From: JAAUTY01 sp964397305
GTDB taxonomy: Bacteria; Cyanobacteriota; Cyanobacteriia; Cyanobacteriales; Spirulinaceae
Length of the DNA stretch: 64,000 nucleotides
Reading direction: 5' to 3'
NCBI GenBank assembly: GCA_964397305.1
Contig: CAYNIP010000003.1
Coordinates: forward strand, 1 to 64,000
Under the pieces are notes generated by a model. That model saw nothing but the letters and a program-made list of their open reading frames with translations, did not search any database and had not been told where the DNA came from. Position numbers and translations under genes: made by a program. This document shows positions 17,145 to 26,194 of the stretch, piece after piece; position 1 is the first letter of the stretch; each line of letters opens with the position of its first letter.

Positions 17145-18335
17145 ATGTCGAGCGTCTCGCCAGCCGCAGCCGAACTCCAGCAACACCGCCAACAGTTTCC
17201 CAGCTTGGCGAATAAGGCCTACTTCAACTTCGGCGGCCAGGGAACCATGCCGCAACTGGCCCTGGAGGCTATTTACAAGGCCTACGAATTCATCCAGCAG
17301 CAGGGACCCTTTAGCAGCCGGGTCAACGACTGGATTCGCCAAGAGGCTCAGTTGACGCGCCAGGCGATCGCCACGGAGTTGAATGTTGCCCCCGAAGCGA
17401 TCGCCCTCACCGACAATGTGACCACGGGCTGCAACATTGCCATCTGGGGCCTGGACTGGCAGCCGGGCGATCGCATTTTGCTCACGGATTGCGAGCACCC
17501 CGGCGTGATCGCCATCGTCAAGGAGATCGCCCGCCGCTTCCGGGTGAAAGTCACCACCTGCCCGGTGGCGGCGACCTTAAATCGGGGCAATCCTGCCGCC
17601 GTGATCGAGCAACATTTGCAGCCGACGACTCGCTTGGTGGTGCTGTCGCACCTGCTCTGGAATACGGGTCAGGTGCTGCCCCTGGGGGACATCGTAGACC
17701 TCTGCCACAACTACAAGCAGAGCGATCGCCCGGTCTGGGTGCTGGTGGATGGGGCCCAGTCGGCGGGTTCCCTGGCCCTGAACCTCACGGGCCTAGAGCC
17801 GGACTTCTACGCCTTCACGGGTCACAAATGGTTCTGCGGCCCAGCCGGTGTTGGAGCCCTCTATGTGCGTCCCGAGGTGTTGGCGAGCTTGAGCCCCACC
17901 TATGTGGGCTGGCGCAGCGTGCAACTGGACAATAGCGGGATGCCGATCAACTGGCAGCCGGACTGCCGCCGCTACGAGGTGGCGACCTCGGCCTTTCCCC
18001 AGTACGCTGGCCTGCGGGCGGTGATCGCCGTGCATCGCCAGTGGGGCACCGCGAAGGAGCGCTACGGGCAAATTTGCCACAACAGCCACTACCTCTGGCA
18101 AAAGCTCTCCGAATTGCCCCAGGTGAATTGCCTGCGGGCAGCCCCGCCAGAGGCGGGGATCGTCTCGTTTCGGTTAAATTCCACCATTTCTCACCGCCAG
18201 TTCGTCGAGTTCCTCGAGCAGCAGAATTTCCTCCTGCGAACCCTCGCCAGCCCCGACTGCATCCGCGCCTGTGTCCACTATTTCACGCTACCCTCGGAGA
18301 TCGACGCCCTTGCCAATGTCATCAGCAGTCTCTAG
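17145..18335 (+). CDS. Class V aminotransferase-fold PLP enzyme (cysteine desulfurase / C-S lyase-like)
   Basis: 396 residues, fold-type I PLP enzyme. ANKAYFNFGGQGTMP at the N-terminus, cofactor-contact residues DNVTTGCN and CEHPG, Asp in LVDGAQSAGSL, and the Schiff-base lysine in FTGHKWFCGPAGVGALYV. This version matches the cyanobacterial enzymes related to SufS and the cystine C-S lyase C-DES of Synechocystis, which supply sulfane sulfur for Fe-S cluster assembly. No suf genes lie beside it. ATG at 17145; divergent from the nuclease gene. Confidence 0.88.
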   Translation: MSSVSPAAAELQQHRQQFPSLANKAYFNFGGQGTMPQLALEAIYKAYEFIQQQGPFSSRVNDWIRQEAQLTRQAIATELNVAPEAIALTDNVTTGCNIAIWGLDWQPGDRILLTDCEHPGVIAIVKEIARRFRVKVTTCPVAATLNRGNPAAVIEQHLQPTTRLVVLSHLLWNTGQVLPLGDIVDLCHNYKQSDRPVWVLVDGAQSAGSLALNLTGLEPDFYAFTGHKWFCGPAGVGALYVRPEVLASLSPTYVGWRSVQLDNSGMPINWQPDCRRYEVATSAFPQYAGLRAVIAVHRQWGTAKERYGQICHNSHYLWQKLSELPQVNCLRAAPPEAGIVSFRLNSTISHRQFVEFLEQQNFLLRTLASPDCIRACVHYFTLPSEIDALANVISSL

Positions 18336-18340
18336 GCAGC

Positions 18341-19171
18341 TTAATGCCGGACCAGCACCAGGGATGTAACCTCCGGCGGGCAGCCCAGGCGGCCGGGGAA
18401 GTAGGTCCCCAGGCCGCGATTGACGTAGAGCTGATTGGCGCCCAGACGATGGTGGCCCCGGGCCCACTCCCAATGATCGACCACCCGCGCACACTCCCGC
18501 AGCAGAGGAATATGGCGATGCAGGGCCTTGGGGGTCATCTGGCGCAGGGGCTCAAAAAGCTGTGGCAAGGGCGTGCCATCGGGAAGGCTGATTTGGCCGC
18601 CGTGGGTGTGGCCGGCTAGGTGCAAGTCCACGCGCCACTGTTGCAGGATCGCGGCGGTATCCGGGTTATGGGAGAGGACGAGGCGCGGGGTTTCGGGGTC
18701 GATTTGGCGGAGCACGGGGCCGGGTTGGAACTCCCGGGACCAATAATCGGCGAAACCGACGACGGCGAGGTGGGGCCCTAGGGGATAGGCGATCGCATTC
18801 CAGAGCACCTGCACGCCGGCCTGGGTCAGGGCCTCGGTGACTACTTGGCGCGATCGCCGGAATAGCAAGTCGTGATTCCCCAGGGAGGCAAACACACCGA
18901 CCCGCGCTTCCAGCAACTTTAAGCGGCGCGCTAGCTCCTGAATCGGCTCGGGCTCCTCGGTCACGTAGTCGCCCGTCAGGGCGATGAGATCCGGCTCTTC
19001 CTGATTACAGACCTCGATCGCTTCGGCCAGGAGCTCATCGCTAAGGCGCTGACCGTCGTAGTGCAGATCCGAGAGCTGCACGACTTTGGTGCCTTGTAAC
19101 GAGGGCGGCAGATCGGCGATCGCAATTGTCACACGCTCGAGGCGGAGCGGCTCGAGAAAAAGGGGACCCAT
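18341..19171 (-). CDS. Calcineurin-like metallophosphoesterase (YaeI-like)
   Basis: 276 residues with the complete dimetal phosphoesterase motif set: VVQLSDLHYDG (D-x-H), LTGDYV (G-D), SLGNHD (G-N-H-D), and HLAGHTHGGQISLP (G-H-T-H). Closest in layout to the YaeI/YkuE subgroup, often membrane-associated and acting on phospholipid-linked substrates, though no clear signal peptide is seen here. ATG at 19171. It ends 5 bp after the convergent PLP enzyme gene. Confidence 0.92.
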   Translation of the reverse strand: MGPLFLEPLRLERVTIAIADLPPSLQGTKVVQLSDLHYDGQRLSDELLAEAIEVCNQEEPDLIALTGDYVTEEPEPIQELARRLKLLEARVGVFASLGNHDLLFRRSRQVVTEALTQAGVQVLWNAIAYPLGPHLAVVGFADYWSREFQPGPVLRQIDPETPRLVLSHNPDTAAILQQWRVDLHLAGHTHGGQISLPDGTPLPQLFEPLRQMTPKALHRHIPLLRECARVVDHWEWARGHHRLGANQLYVNRGLGTYFPGRLGCPPEVTSLVLVRH

Positions 19172-19273
19172 AGGCGGCGCGGCGGCTCTTCTGCCAGTGC
19201 GATTCTAGGATAGCCTATGGGACTGGATAAACGCGCAGCCAGTTGTGCTTCAGCGCTCCAGGCTAACGCGGCC

Positions 19274-20278
19274 CTAGGACTTGAGCTTGTTGGCTTGGGT
19301 CACTTGCTGAACGTTGGTGATCAGCGATCGCACCGTCGCCGTTCCCTCCGAAGGCTCGAAACGGAGGGGAAACTTGCCCCGGGCGAGCAAGCGCAGGCCG
19401 AGGGGGGCGAGGCTCAGCAGCCCCTGGAGGTCCCGGAAGTAGTTGCCCACGACTTGCACCCCGAACTGGCGCTCATCGACCCAGCCCCCCGCCTTGACCA
19501 GCTCGACCAGGCGTTTGCGGTGACGAATAGGGCGGCTGGCCTGTTCATCGTGGCGGGCCAGGACTTGCTGCTTGATTTTGCTGATCTGATCCATGGGGGC
19601 GACGCCCAGGGGGCAAACCTCGTTGCAGAGGTAGCAGCGGGTGCAGCCCCAGACGGCGGCGGTGTCGTTGTAGCGGTCGAGGCGGGCTTCGGTTTGGCTG
19701 TCGCGGGCGTCAGCGACGGTGCGCCAGGCCTTGGCGAGGGCGTGGGGGCCGGCAAACTGGGGGTTGACTTCGCGGGCATTGCACTCTGAGTAACAAGCGC
19801 CGCAGAGGATGCAGTTGCCAGTCTGATCCAACTGGGCCCGCTCGGCCGGGGTTTGCAAGAATTCCCGTTCGGGAATCTGCCGTCCCTGGGTGCTGATGTA
19901 GGGTTCGACCGCTTCGAGGTTGTCCCAGAAGCTCTGCATCTCAACGACCAAATCTTTGATCACAGGGAAGTTGCCAAGGGGGGCGATCGCGATCGCGGTT
20001 TCCTCGCCCTGGGCGGTGGCGCTCGCCGTCGCTCGCTCCCATTCACTGCCCACGTTTTCTTTACAAGCGAGGGCTGAGCGTCCATTGATCCGCATGGCAC
20101 AACTGCCACAGATCGTATTGCGGCAATTTTTACGGAAGGCGAGGGAGCCGTCCAACTCCCACTTGATGCGGTTTAGGCCATCGAGAATCGTCTGGCCGGG
20201 GTCCAGTTCGAGGCGGTAGTGCTGCACAAAAGGCGAGGCGGTTGACCGCTGGCGGGCGATCGCAAAAGTCACTTGCAT
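19274..20278 (-). CDS. sdhB: Succinate dehydrogenase/fumarate reductase iron-sulfur subunit
   Basis: 334 residues from ATG 20278 (MQVTFAIARQ). [2Fe-2S] site CRNTICGSCAMRINGRSALAC; C-terminal ferredoxin-like domain with CILCGACYSEC and CTRCYLCNEVCPLGV for the [4Fe-4S] and [3Fe-4S]-type clusters. Transfers electrons from the flavoprotein SdhA to plastoquinone in the thylakoid or plasma membrane respiratory chain. sdhA is not adjacent, as is usual in cyanobacteria. The frame is open farther upstream, but only this start fits the family N-terminus. Confidence 0.93.
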   Translation of the reverse strand: MQVTFAIARQRSTASPFVQHYRLELDPGQTILDGLNRIKWELDGSLAFRKNCRNTICGSCAMRINGRSALACKENVGSEWERATASATAQGEETAIAIAPLGNFPVIKDLVVEMQSFWDNLEAVEPYISTQGRQIPEREFLQTPAERAQLDQTGNCILCGACYSECNAREVNPQFAGPHALAKAWRTVADARDSQTEARLDRYNDTAAVWGCTRCYLCNEVCPLGVAPMDQISKIKQQVLARHDEQASRPIRHRKRLVELVKAGGWVDERQFGVQVVGNYFRDLQGLLSLAPLGLRLLARGKFPLRFEPSEGTATVRSLITNVQQVTQANKLKS

Positions 20279-20751
20279 GGGCAAATTGAGGGAAATAGAC
20301 CCCAGAACCCAAGGTTTTGGGGGCTGGAAACGGGGGCGGCTGGACTCAGCCCTCCCCCCCACGGGACACTCTCTCCAGTGTAAACCAGATAGCGGGAGCG
20401 GTTGGCTCCGGCTGGGAGTTTTGCCACCACTACCGTGCCGCTGTGGAAATCTCAAAGGGACGGACCGGCCTGATTTCCTGCTAGTTCACTGTCGATTCCT
20501 GGGGGGCTTTTTCCACAGGGAAGCCAACCCGAGAAATGACGATCACCGCCGAAGAATTTCGAGGCTGGTTGCTCTTAAGGGAGTCGTTGGAGTGGCCCTG
20601 GGGGGGAACCTTGATTCGGTCCCTGGCGGGTGAAAAAAATTCCGAAAGGTAGCTTGCAAATCACAAGATTAGCGGTATATTTTGTAATATCGTCAGACTA
20701 AGTTTTGCAAGACGACATTGACAGAGTAATCCTCAAGGAAAAATTTTAGGT
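20279..20751. promoter_or_regulatory. Divergent intergenic region sdhB / cyAbrB
   Basis: No gene in these 473 bp. The part near cyAbrB (20640-20750) is AT-rich and contains a small dyad ATATT-TTGT-AATAT at 20677-20690, which overlaps possible -10 hexamers (TATATT, TAATAT) about 65 bp before the ATG. Because AbrB-type proteins often bind their own promoter, this dyad is a candidate autoregulatory site; that is inference. Confidence 0.35.
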
Positions 20752-21150
20752 ATGCCTGAAACTCAACCAAACCCCCTCACGGGCAAGGCCTTACTCGCGA
20801 AAGTGAAAGAGCTAGCGAACTTGCCCCGCCGCGAGACAGCGAAACGCTGCGGTTATTACACGGTGACGAAGGGCGGTCAACCCCGCGTCAACTTGACGGA
20901 CTTCTACGATGCTGTCCTAGCAGCCAAGGGGGTTCCTCTCGATCCAGACGGGACAAAAGACGGCCGGGGTCGTGAACCGACCTATCGGGTGAGCGTTCAC
21001 AAAAATGGTCAGATTGTGATTGGCTCCACCTACACGCAAGAGATGAATCTGAAGGCTGGGGATGAATTTGAAATCAAGCTAGGCTACAAACACATCCACC
21101 TGCGGCAGGTAGAAGGTGAGTCGGAGGCAGCGACGGAGGATGCCGCCTAG
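20752..21150 (+). CDS. cyAbrB transcriptional regulator
   Basis: 132-residue cyanobacterial AbrB-like protein: N-terminal segment PLTGKALLAKVKELANLPRRETAKRCGYY, then the conserved C-terminal AbrB-like region YRVSVHKNGQIVIGSTYTQEMNLKAGDEFEIKLGYKHIHL. Unlike Bacillus AbrB, the DNA-binding-like domain is C-terminal in cyAbrB proteins. The family acts as global regulators of carbon/nitrogen metabolism and interacts functionally with NtcA-controlled genes. ATG at 20752; only a weak AAGGA lies 18 bases upstream. Confidence 0.95.
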   Translation: MPETQPNPLTGKALLAKVKELANLPRRETAKRCGYYTVTKGGQPRVNLTDFYDAVLAAKGVPLDPDGTKDGRGREPTYRVSVHKNGQIVIGSTYTQEMNLKAGDEFEIKLGYKHIHLRQVEGESEAATEDAA

Positions 21151-21359
21151 GCCGGCTCTCCCGGTTTGCGGGCGAAAATGGCAAGCTAAACGTGTCGAGG
21201 CTTGGTCGCTCAGCCCAAGGCTACTGCGGGTTTGGCGGCCAAACTTCGCTAGGGGCAACCCTGGTCTGGCTGACGGAAATTAGCGTCAATTGTGCAAGCC
21301 CTTAGGCCCGTCTTGCGGTCCTTCGAGTCGGCTAGGCGGCAAGCCTGGACCCAAAGGTC

Positions 21360-22235
21360 ATGATTTTCTGCGCTCTATCCCTGACGCCTTGGATGAATAC
21401 TCTGGCAGGAGCCCCTGCTTGGGCGCGATCGCTGGCCTTTTTTGCTATTTGGATCTTGCTTTGGTTGCCCCTGGCGGTTCCCTTGGCTCGGGGGCTCGCT
21501 TGGCGGCCCGGTCAGCCCCTGGCCCCGTCTCAAAAAATTGCTTTCGTCGTTTCTCTCTACGGGGTCGCGTTGCCCCTGTTGTGGGGGATGACCCGTTTAC
21601 CGGCTGCGAGTTGGGCAGTCTATGGCTTGCCCGGTAGTACCGCCTTTTGGCTGGCCGGGGCCGCGGGAGTCGGCTGGGCCTTGCTGGGCCTAGGGGTGGT
21701 TTTTGCGGCAGAATCGGCCGCAGGCTGGTTGCTCTGGCGACCCGGAAATAGCCGCCGCTTGCTAGCTTTGGCGCTGCCGATTTTGGGGCTGGCCTTGGGG
21801 ATTAGCTGGACAGAAGAGGCGATTTTTCGCGGCCTATTATTGACGTGGTTGGCCGCGGATTTTGGCTGGCTTGTGGCTGCGGGGGTGGTCAGCCTGATCT
21901 TTGCCCTTTCTCATTTGCTCTGGGAGCAGCAGGATACCTGGCCACAGTTGCCGGGGTTGGTGTTGATGGGGCTGGTTTTGGCCTGGGCTCGCTGGCTCGT
22001 GGGGGGGCATTTGGGCTTGGCCTGGGGACTCCACGCGGGCTGGATCTGGGGCCTCACCTGTCTGGATGCGGCCGCCCTGATGCAGTATCGCGATCGCGCT
22101 CCCGCCTGGGTGGTGGGCCGGGGCGGCCAACCCTTGGCCGGCCTGGCTGGCCTCCTCTGTCTCGGGCTGACGGCCGCCGTGCTGACGGGGATCTACGGCT
22201 CCGCTCTGGGCCCCGCTCCCTGGATGACGCCCTAA
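21360..22235 (+). CDS. CPBP-family intramembrane metalloprotease
   Basis: 291-residue, very hydrophobic membrane protein with about seven helices. The CAAX/bacteriocin-protection motifs are present: WTEEAIFRGLLL (EExxxR), FALSHLLWE (FxxxH) and WGLHAGW (HxxxN/B-type). Prenyl-endopeptidase-like intramembrane protease or self-immunity type function; substrate unknown. ATG 21360 is used; ATG 21393 (MNTLAGAP) just before the first helix is equally possible. Confidence 0.82.
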   Translation: MIFCALSLTPWMNTLAGAPAWARSLAFFAIWILLWLPLAVPLARGLAWRPGQPLAPSQKIAFVVSLYGVALPLLWGMTRLPAASWAVYGLPGSTAFWLAGAAGVGWALLGLGVVFAAESAAGWLLWRPGNSRRLLALALPILGLALGISWTEEAIFRGLLLTWLAADFGWLVAAGVVSLIFALSHLLWEQQDTWPQLPGLVLMGLVLAWARWLVGGHLGLAWGLHAGWIWGLTCLDAAALMQYRDRAPAWVVGRGGQPLAGLAGLLCLGLTAAVLTGIYGSALGPAPWMTP

Positions 22236-22245
22236 GCGTCCCCCC

Positions 22246-23307
22246 CTAGGCCGGGGCTGGCTCTGAAAAAACTTGGTGTAGCAGCTCGCGGTGAAGACGA
22301 GCCCGATCCCGCAGGGATTCGATGCGACCGGGATCAAGGGGCAGGTCATTGGCGTAGCAGTGAAGCCACTGGCGGCTGAGGGCCTGGGCCTCGGGGGGGC
22401 CGTCCGCGAGGTGGCAGCCGGGGAGGGCCAGTTCCTCCATGAGTTGCGTCACTTTGGGATCGTAGCTGAGGGCAAAGCAACGGCAGCCCTCGGCCGCAGC
22501 CATGATCAGGCTGTGCAGGCGCATCCCAATGGTGAATTCAACGCCGATGAAGAGCCCCTTGCACTGGCGGGGATCGTCATAGCTCAGAATCACACTACTC
22601 TGGGGTAGGTGGCGGGCGATCGCCTCAGCCAAGGGGCGATCGCGGTGGGGCTGAAAGGGAACGAGCAGAAGGGTGGTGTCGGTGGCCCGCTGAAAATCCA
22701 CCAGGGCCTGGGTCAAGACGCGCTGCCAAGCTAGCGTGAGCAACGGGTGTTCGCGCAGGACGACCGCCACCCGGGGAGCGTGCAGATCGCCCAGACCCGG
22801 GGGCGGCGCTGCCGCCAAGGCCCAGACCGGATCAGGAGCCAAGAGGTTAGGAATTTGCCAGCTCTGGAGCAGAGCTGCCGAGGCCGCATCCCGGACGCTG
22901 ACAGCGGTACAGCCGGCCAGGGTCTGCCGCGCCAACCAACGGACCCAGCCCCGGTGTAGGGGGCCCAGGCCCTGGGCCCAAGCCAGGGTGCGGAGCCCTC
23001 GCTGTTGGGCAAAGGCCATCAACCCGCCGTAGTAGAGGGGACTGCGCCAAGAGGTGGCATCCTGCATCAAGCTGCCGCCCCCCCAAATGAAGGCATCCGA
23101 CCGCCGCAAGCTCTGGAGCAACTGCCAGCCCGAGCGGCGATCGCAAGTCTCAACCTGAAAGCGCGCATAAGTAGCTGGGGGGTCTCCCGTGAGGACGATC
23201 GGCCGCACCGTCGCGGGCAACATTTGTAAGAGCGTCGCCAGCAAGGCCTCATCGCCCGCATTGCCCTGGCCGTAGTACCCGCAGAGAAAAGCCCGTTGTT
23301 CGCTCAT
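22246..23307 (-). CDS. csaB: Polysaccharide pyruvyl transferase CsaB
   Basis: 353 residues from ATG 23307. Starts FLCGYYGQGNAGDEALL, the hallmark of CsaB/WcaK pyruvyltransferases, with FIWGGGSLMQD and late IGMRLHSLIMAAAEGCRCFALSYDPKV. Adds ketal pyruvate to cell-wall polysaccharide, which in other bacteria anchors SLH-domain surface proteins; many cyanobacteria have SLH porins. No obvious ribosome-binding site; an alternative start lies 6 codons upstream. Ends 10 bp past the convergent protease gene. Confidence 0.92.
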   Translation of the reverse strand: MSEQRAFLCGYYGQGNAGDEALLATLLQMLPATVRPIVLTGDPPATYARFQVETCDRRSGWQLLQSLRRSDAFIWGGGSLMQDATSWRSPLYYGGLMAFAQQRGLRTLAWAQGLGPLHRGWVRWLARQTLAGCTAVSVRDAASAALLQSWQIPNLLAPDPVWALAAAPPPGLGDLHAPRVAVVLREHPLLTLAWQRVLTQALVDFQRATDTTLLLVPFQPHRDRPLAEAIARHLPQSSVILSYDDPRQCKGLFIGVEFTIGMRLHSLIMAAAEGCRCFALSYDPKVTQLMEELALPGCHLADGPPEAQALSRQWLHCYANDLPLDPGRIESLRDRARLHRELLHQVFSEPAPA

Positions 23308-23387
23308 GGTGGCGCGATCGCGCAAGCTTGAGAACGTTCCCCATCTTACGGCGGGACCCGTCCCCGCGTCTGCGGGCAGGCCCCAGG

Positions 23388-23630
23388 GGGGTGGACGAAA
23401 AAAAGCGCGGCTCCCCTAAATTTTGAGAATGATTCAAGGAGCACAGTGTAACCCGCTTCAGCGTTACTAGGCCCCCTCTGCGAGAAGCCGCTGCGCGTCT
23501 CCATGCCCCGGCCCCTGCTCCCAAAGCTGGGAGCAGGGGAGTTAGAAGCCCCTCTCCCAAGTTGGGAGAGGGTTGGGGTGAGGGCTGAGCGAAGGAGGAC
23601 CAACATCCCGCGCAAAATTTCGTTCACCCG
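23388..23630 (-). mobile_element. MITE family 1 copy (TIR GGGTGAACGAAA), reverse orientation
   Basis: Non-coding 243-bp element. Left end GGGTGGACGAAAAAAAGCGC, right end GCGCAAAATTTCGTTCACCC, i.e. imperfect inverted repeats differing mainly in a central AAAA/TTTT block. Internal hairpins CCCCTGCTCCCA/TGGGAGCAGGGG-like and CCCCTCTCCCAA/TTGGGAGAGGG. Other copies at 35131, 45531 and 54223. It occupies most of the gap between csaB and the GGDEF gene. Confidence 0.75.
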
Positions 23631-23919
23631 ACCCCCCCAGAGTCTCAGGAGTCCGTCACGGAAACCCGCTAAAATAAAATTTGCTTCTGTCCCACCGCTC
23701 CAGAGTCTATTTGATGCCTTGGCTTAAGAGGCCTGGTCTGGGTTGAGAGCATCGATAGCCCCAGGGGCTGAAGTCCTCAGCACCTCGGGATGACCCCCCA
23801 CTTTTCCACCGTAACTCCGACGGCCAATCCGCCATAATGCTGGGCCCCGGCTCCGGGATTCGGTGAAGAATGGTTGGATGCGAAGCGAATCAGCTCTCTT
23901 TTAACCGGGGTCAAGTGAC

Positions 23920-25935
23920 GTGCCCATAACTTCGCAGACGACTATTCTCATTGTCGATGACAGCGAAGTGAACATCAGCATCCTTCGCGATTTTCTCGTC
24001 CGCGCTGACTTTAACATCATCACCTGCCGCGACGGGGCTCTGGCCCTGGCCGCAGCCCAAACCAACGCCGTTGACTTGATCCTGCTCGATGTCATGATGC
24101 CGACCCTGGACGGCTTTGAGGTCTGCCGCCAGCTCAAGGCCGACGCTAACACCCAGGGCATCCCGCTGATTTTCATGACCGCCCTCGACGATGTTTGCAA
24201 CCGCGTCCACGGGCTTAATCTGGGGGCGGTCGATTACATCACCATCCCCTTCCAGCGGGCCGAAGTCCTAGCCCGCATCAACGTTCACCTCAAGCTCCAC
24301 GCCCTCACCTGCGAGCTAAAAAAGCAGAACGAGCAGCTCCGCCGCGAAGTGACCGTCCGCGCCGTGATTGAAGAGGCACTTTGGGAAAGTTCGGCGACCT
24401 TGACCACGCTGCTGAGTAATCTACCGGGGATTGCCTACCGCTGCCGCCCGGATGCCTGTTGGACGATGGAATTTGCCAGCATTGGCTGCCAGGATCTCAC
24501 CGGCTACCCGCCGGAAACCTTCACCATCGGCGGCTCGCTTCAGTTTTGGGATCTGATGCAGGGGGAAGATCGCGAGGCGGTCTGGGCCCAGAAGCGCCAA
24601 GCCCTGGCAGCCGAGCAGCGTTTTCAGGTCGCTTACCGTATTGTCACGGCTCGGGGTCAACAAAAGTGGGTCTGGGAGCAAGGCGTGGGAATTCTCGACC
24701 CCAATACCGGCGACCTGCGCGCCGTTGAAGGCTTCATCGCCGACATTACCGCCCAGAAACAGGCGGAACTGGAGCGCCAACGGGAGCTGGAGCGGGCGTT
24801 GTTGCTCAAGCGCATCACCGCTGACATTCGCGCCTCCCTCGACAGTCGCCAAATTTTCCAGACTGCCGCCACGGCCTTGGGTCAGGCCCTCCAAGTCAGC
24901 CGCTGTACGCTGCACACCTACATCGCGGCTCCCGAGCCACAGATTCCGCCCGTCGCGGAATACTGGGCCGGGGTTCTGGATTTACAGCCGGCGGCCCAGG
25001 CTCCTGAGGCGATCCGCCCAACGAGGTCCGGGGAGAGTCTGGCTTGGCAGGTGGAGCATCCCCTCATGGCCTTGGCCTTAGCCAGCGATCAGGCCGTGGT
25101 GATTGACGCGGCGGCTCAGGATGCCCGACTTGCGGGGATGGAGACGGGGGAGCCGCCGGCCTTGCGATCGCTGTTGTTGGTGCGGACCTCCTATCAGGGC
25201 CAGCCGAATGGAGCCATCTGCCTGGAGCAGCGCGATCGCCAGCGCACCTGGCAGGCCGCGGAAATCGAGTTGCTGGAGGCCGTGGCGGCCCAGATGGGGA
25301 TTGCGATCGCCCAAGCTCGTTTCTTTGAGCAGGAGCAGCAGCAGCGGACGGAGCTGGCGATGCAGAATGCCGCCTTGCAAAAAACCGAGGCCGCCCTGAT
25401 GGTCGCCAACCAAAACCTCCAGCGACTGGCCACCCGCGATGGCCTCACAGGGGTGGCCAATCGCTGGCACTTCAACCAGCGGCTGCGGGAGGAGTGGCAG
25501 CGCCTGGGCCGTGAGCACCATTTCCTCGCCCTCGTGCTCTGCGACGTTGATTATTTCAAACCCTACAACGATACCTACGGACACCTGGCCGGCGATGACT
25601 GCTTGCAGCAAATTGCCCGCACCTTGGATAAGTTGGTCCAGCGGCCGGCGGATCTGACGGCGCGCTATGGCGGTGAAGAGTTCGCGATCTTGTTGCCCAA
25701 TACCACCTTGGCGGGGGCGGCCCATGTGGCGGGCCGGCTGACTCAGGCCGTGGCCGATCTACAGCTTGTTCATAGCCAAGCGCCGGGAGGCCATGTCACG
25801 ATCAGCGCCGGGGTTGCCGCCCTGGTTCCCCAAACCAACCAGCCTCCAGAAACCCTGATCGCGGCGGCCGACCGCGCCCTCTACCAAGCGAAGCAGCAGG
25901 GCCGCAATCGCTTTGTGTTGCAGGCCGCCTTTTAA
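23920..25935 (+). CDS. Response regulator diguanylate cyclase (REC-PAS-GAF-GGDEF)
   Basis: 671 residues, GTG start at 23920. REC domain 8-125 with DD at 13-14, phospho-acceptor D57 (LILLDVMM) and conserved T/K-equivalent positions. A coiled linker leads to a PAS domain (about 165-275), a GAF domain (about 290-450) and a C-terminal GGDEF domain (about 505-670) with active-site GGEEF near residue 585 and an intact inhibitory I-site RPAD five residues before it. Expected to make cyclic di-GMP when phosphorylated, with product inhibition. The partner histidine kinase is not in the window. Confidence 0.93.
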   Translation: MPITSQTTILIVDDSEVNISILRDFLVRADFNIITCRDGALALAAAQTNAVDLILLDVMMPTLDGFEVCRQLKADANTQGIPLIFMTALDDVCNRVHGLNLGAVDYITIPFQRAEVLARINVHLKLHALTCELKKQNEQLRREVTVRAVIEEALWESSATLTTLLSNLPGIAYRCRPDACWTMEFASIGCQDLTGYPPETFTIGGSLQFWDLMQGEDREAVWAQKRQALAAEQRFQVAYRIVTARGQQKWVWEQGVGILDPNTGDLRAVEGFIADITAQKQAELERQRELERALLLKRITADIRASLDSRQIFQTAATALGQALQVSRCTLHTYIAAPEPQIPPVAEYWAGVLDLQPAAQAPEAIRPTRSGESLAWQVEHPLMALALASDQAVVIDAAAQDARLAGMETGEPPALRSLLLVRTSYQGQPNGAICLEQRDRQRTWQAAEIELLEAVAAQMGIAIAQARFFEQEQQQRTELAMQNAALQKTEAALMVANQNLQRLATRDGLTGVANRWHFNQRLREEWQRLGREHHFLALVLCDVDYFKPYNDTYGHLAGDDCLQQIARTLDKLVQRPADLTARYGGEEFAILLPNTTLAGAAHVAGRLTQAVADLQLVHSQAPGGHVTISAGVAALVPQTNQPPETLIAAADRALYQAKQQGRNRFVLQAAF

Positions 25936-26141
25936 GCTTGGGGAACGAGGGGCTGAGCCGCCTCGGCTGCGTCCACAGTGACAATGGCTTCTACCTGGGC
26001 CTGACGGGTCTCGGAGTTGACGCGGGTAACGGCCCAACGCAGGGGCTGACCGTGGTGGGCCAGTTCCGCCTCAATGGCCTGCTGGAGTTGCTGCGGTGTG
26101 TCCTGAAGCTCGATTTCGGCGGTGATGAAGTGGGTGGTCAT
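25932..26141 (-). CDS. Small conserved-looking hypothetical protein
   Basis: 69 residues, ATG 26141 (MTTHFITAEIELQDTPQQLQQAIEAELAHHGQPLRWAVTRV). No signal or membrane segment; amphipathic, acidic, beta-alpha-beta-like pattern. The stop overlaps the convergent GGDEF stop by 4 bp. Codon composition matches neighbouring genes and no competing frame is better, so it is probably real; function unknown. Confidence 0.6.
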   Translation of the reverse strand: MTTHFITAEIELQDTPQQLQQAIEAELAHHGQPLRWAVTRVNSETRQAQVEAIVTVDAAEAAQPLVPQA

Positions 26142-26194
26142 CGCGCGTTGGCCCTAAGGTCTCAAGGTCGTTGTAGTTTTTCTAGTGTAGGGCT

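Noticed and set aside
20277..20633. 118-codon plus-strand frame upstream of cyAbrB
   Set aside because: Begins opposite the sdhB start and lacks codon bias; treated as intergenic.
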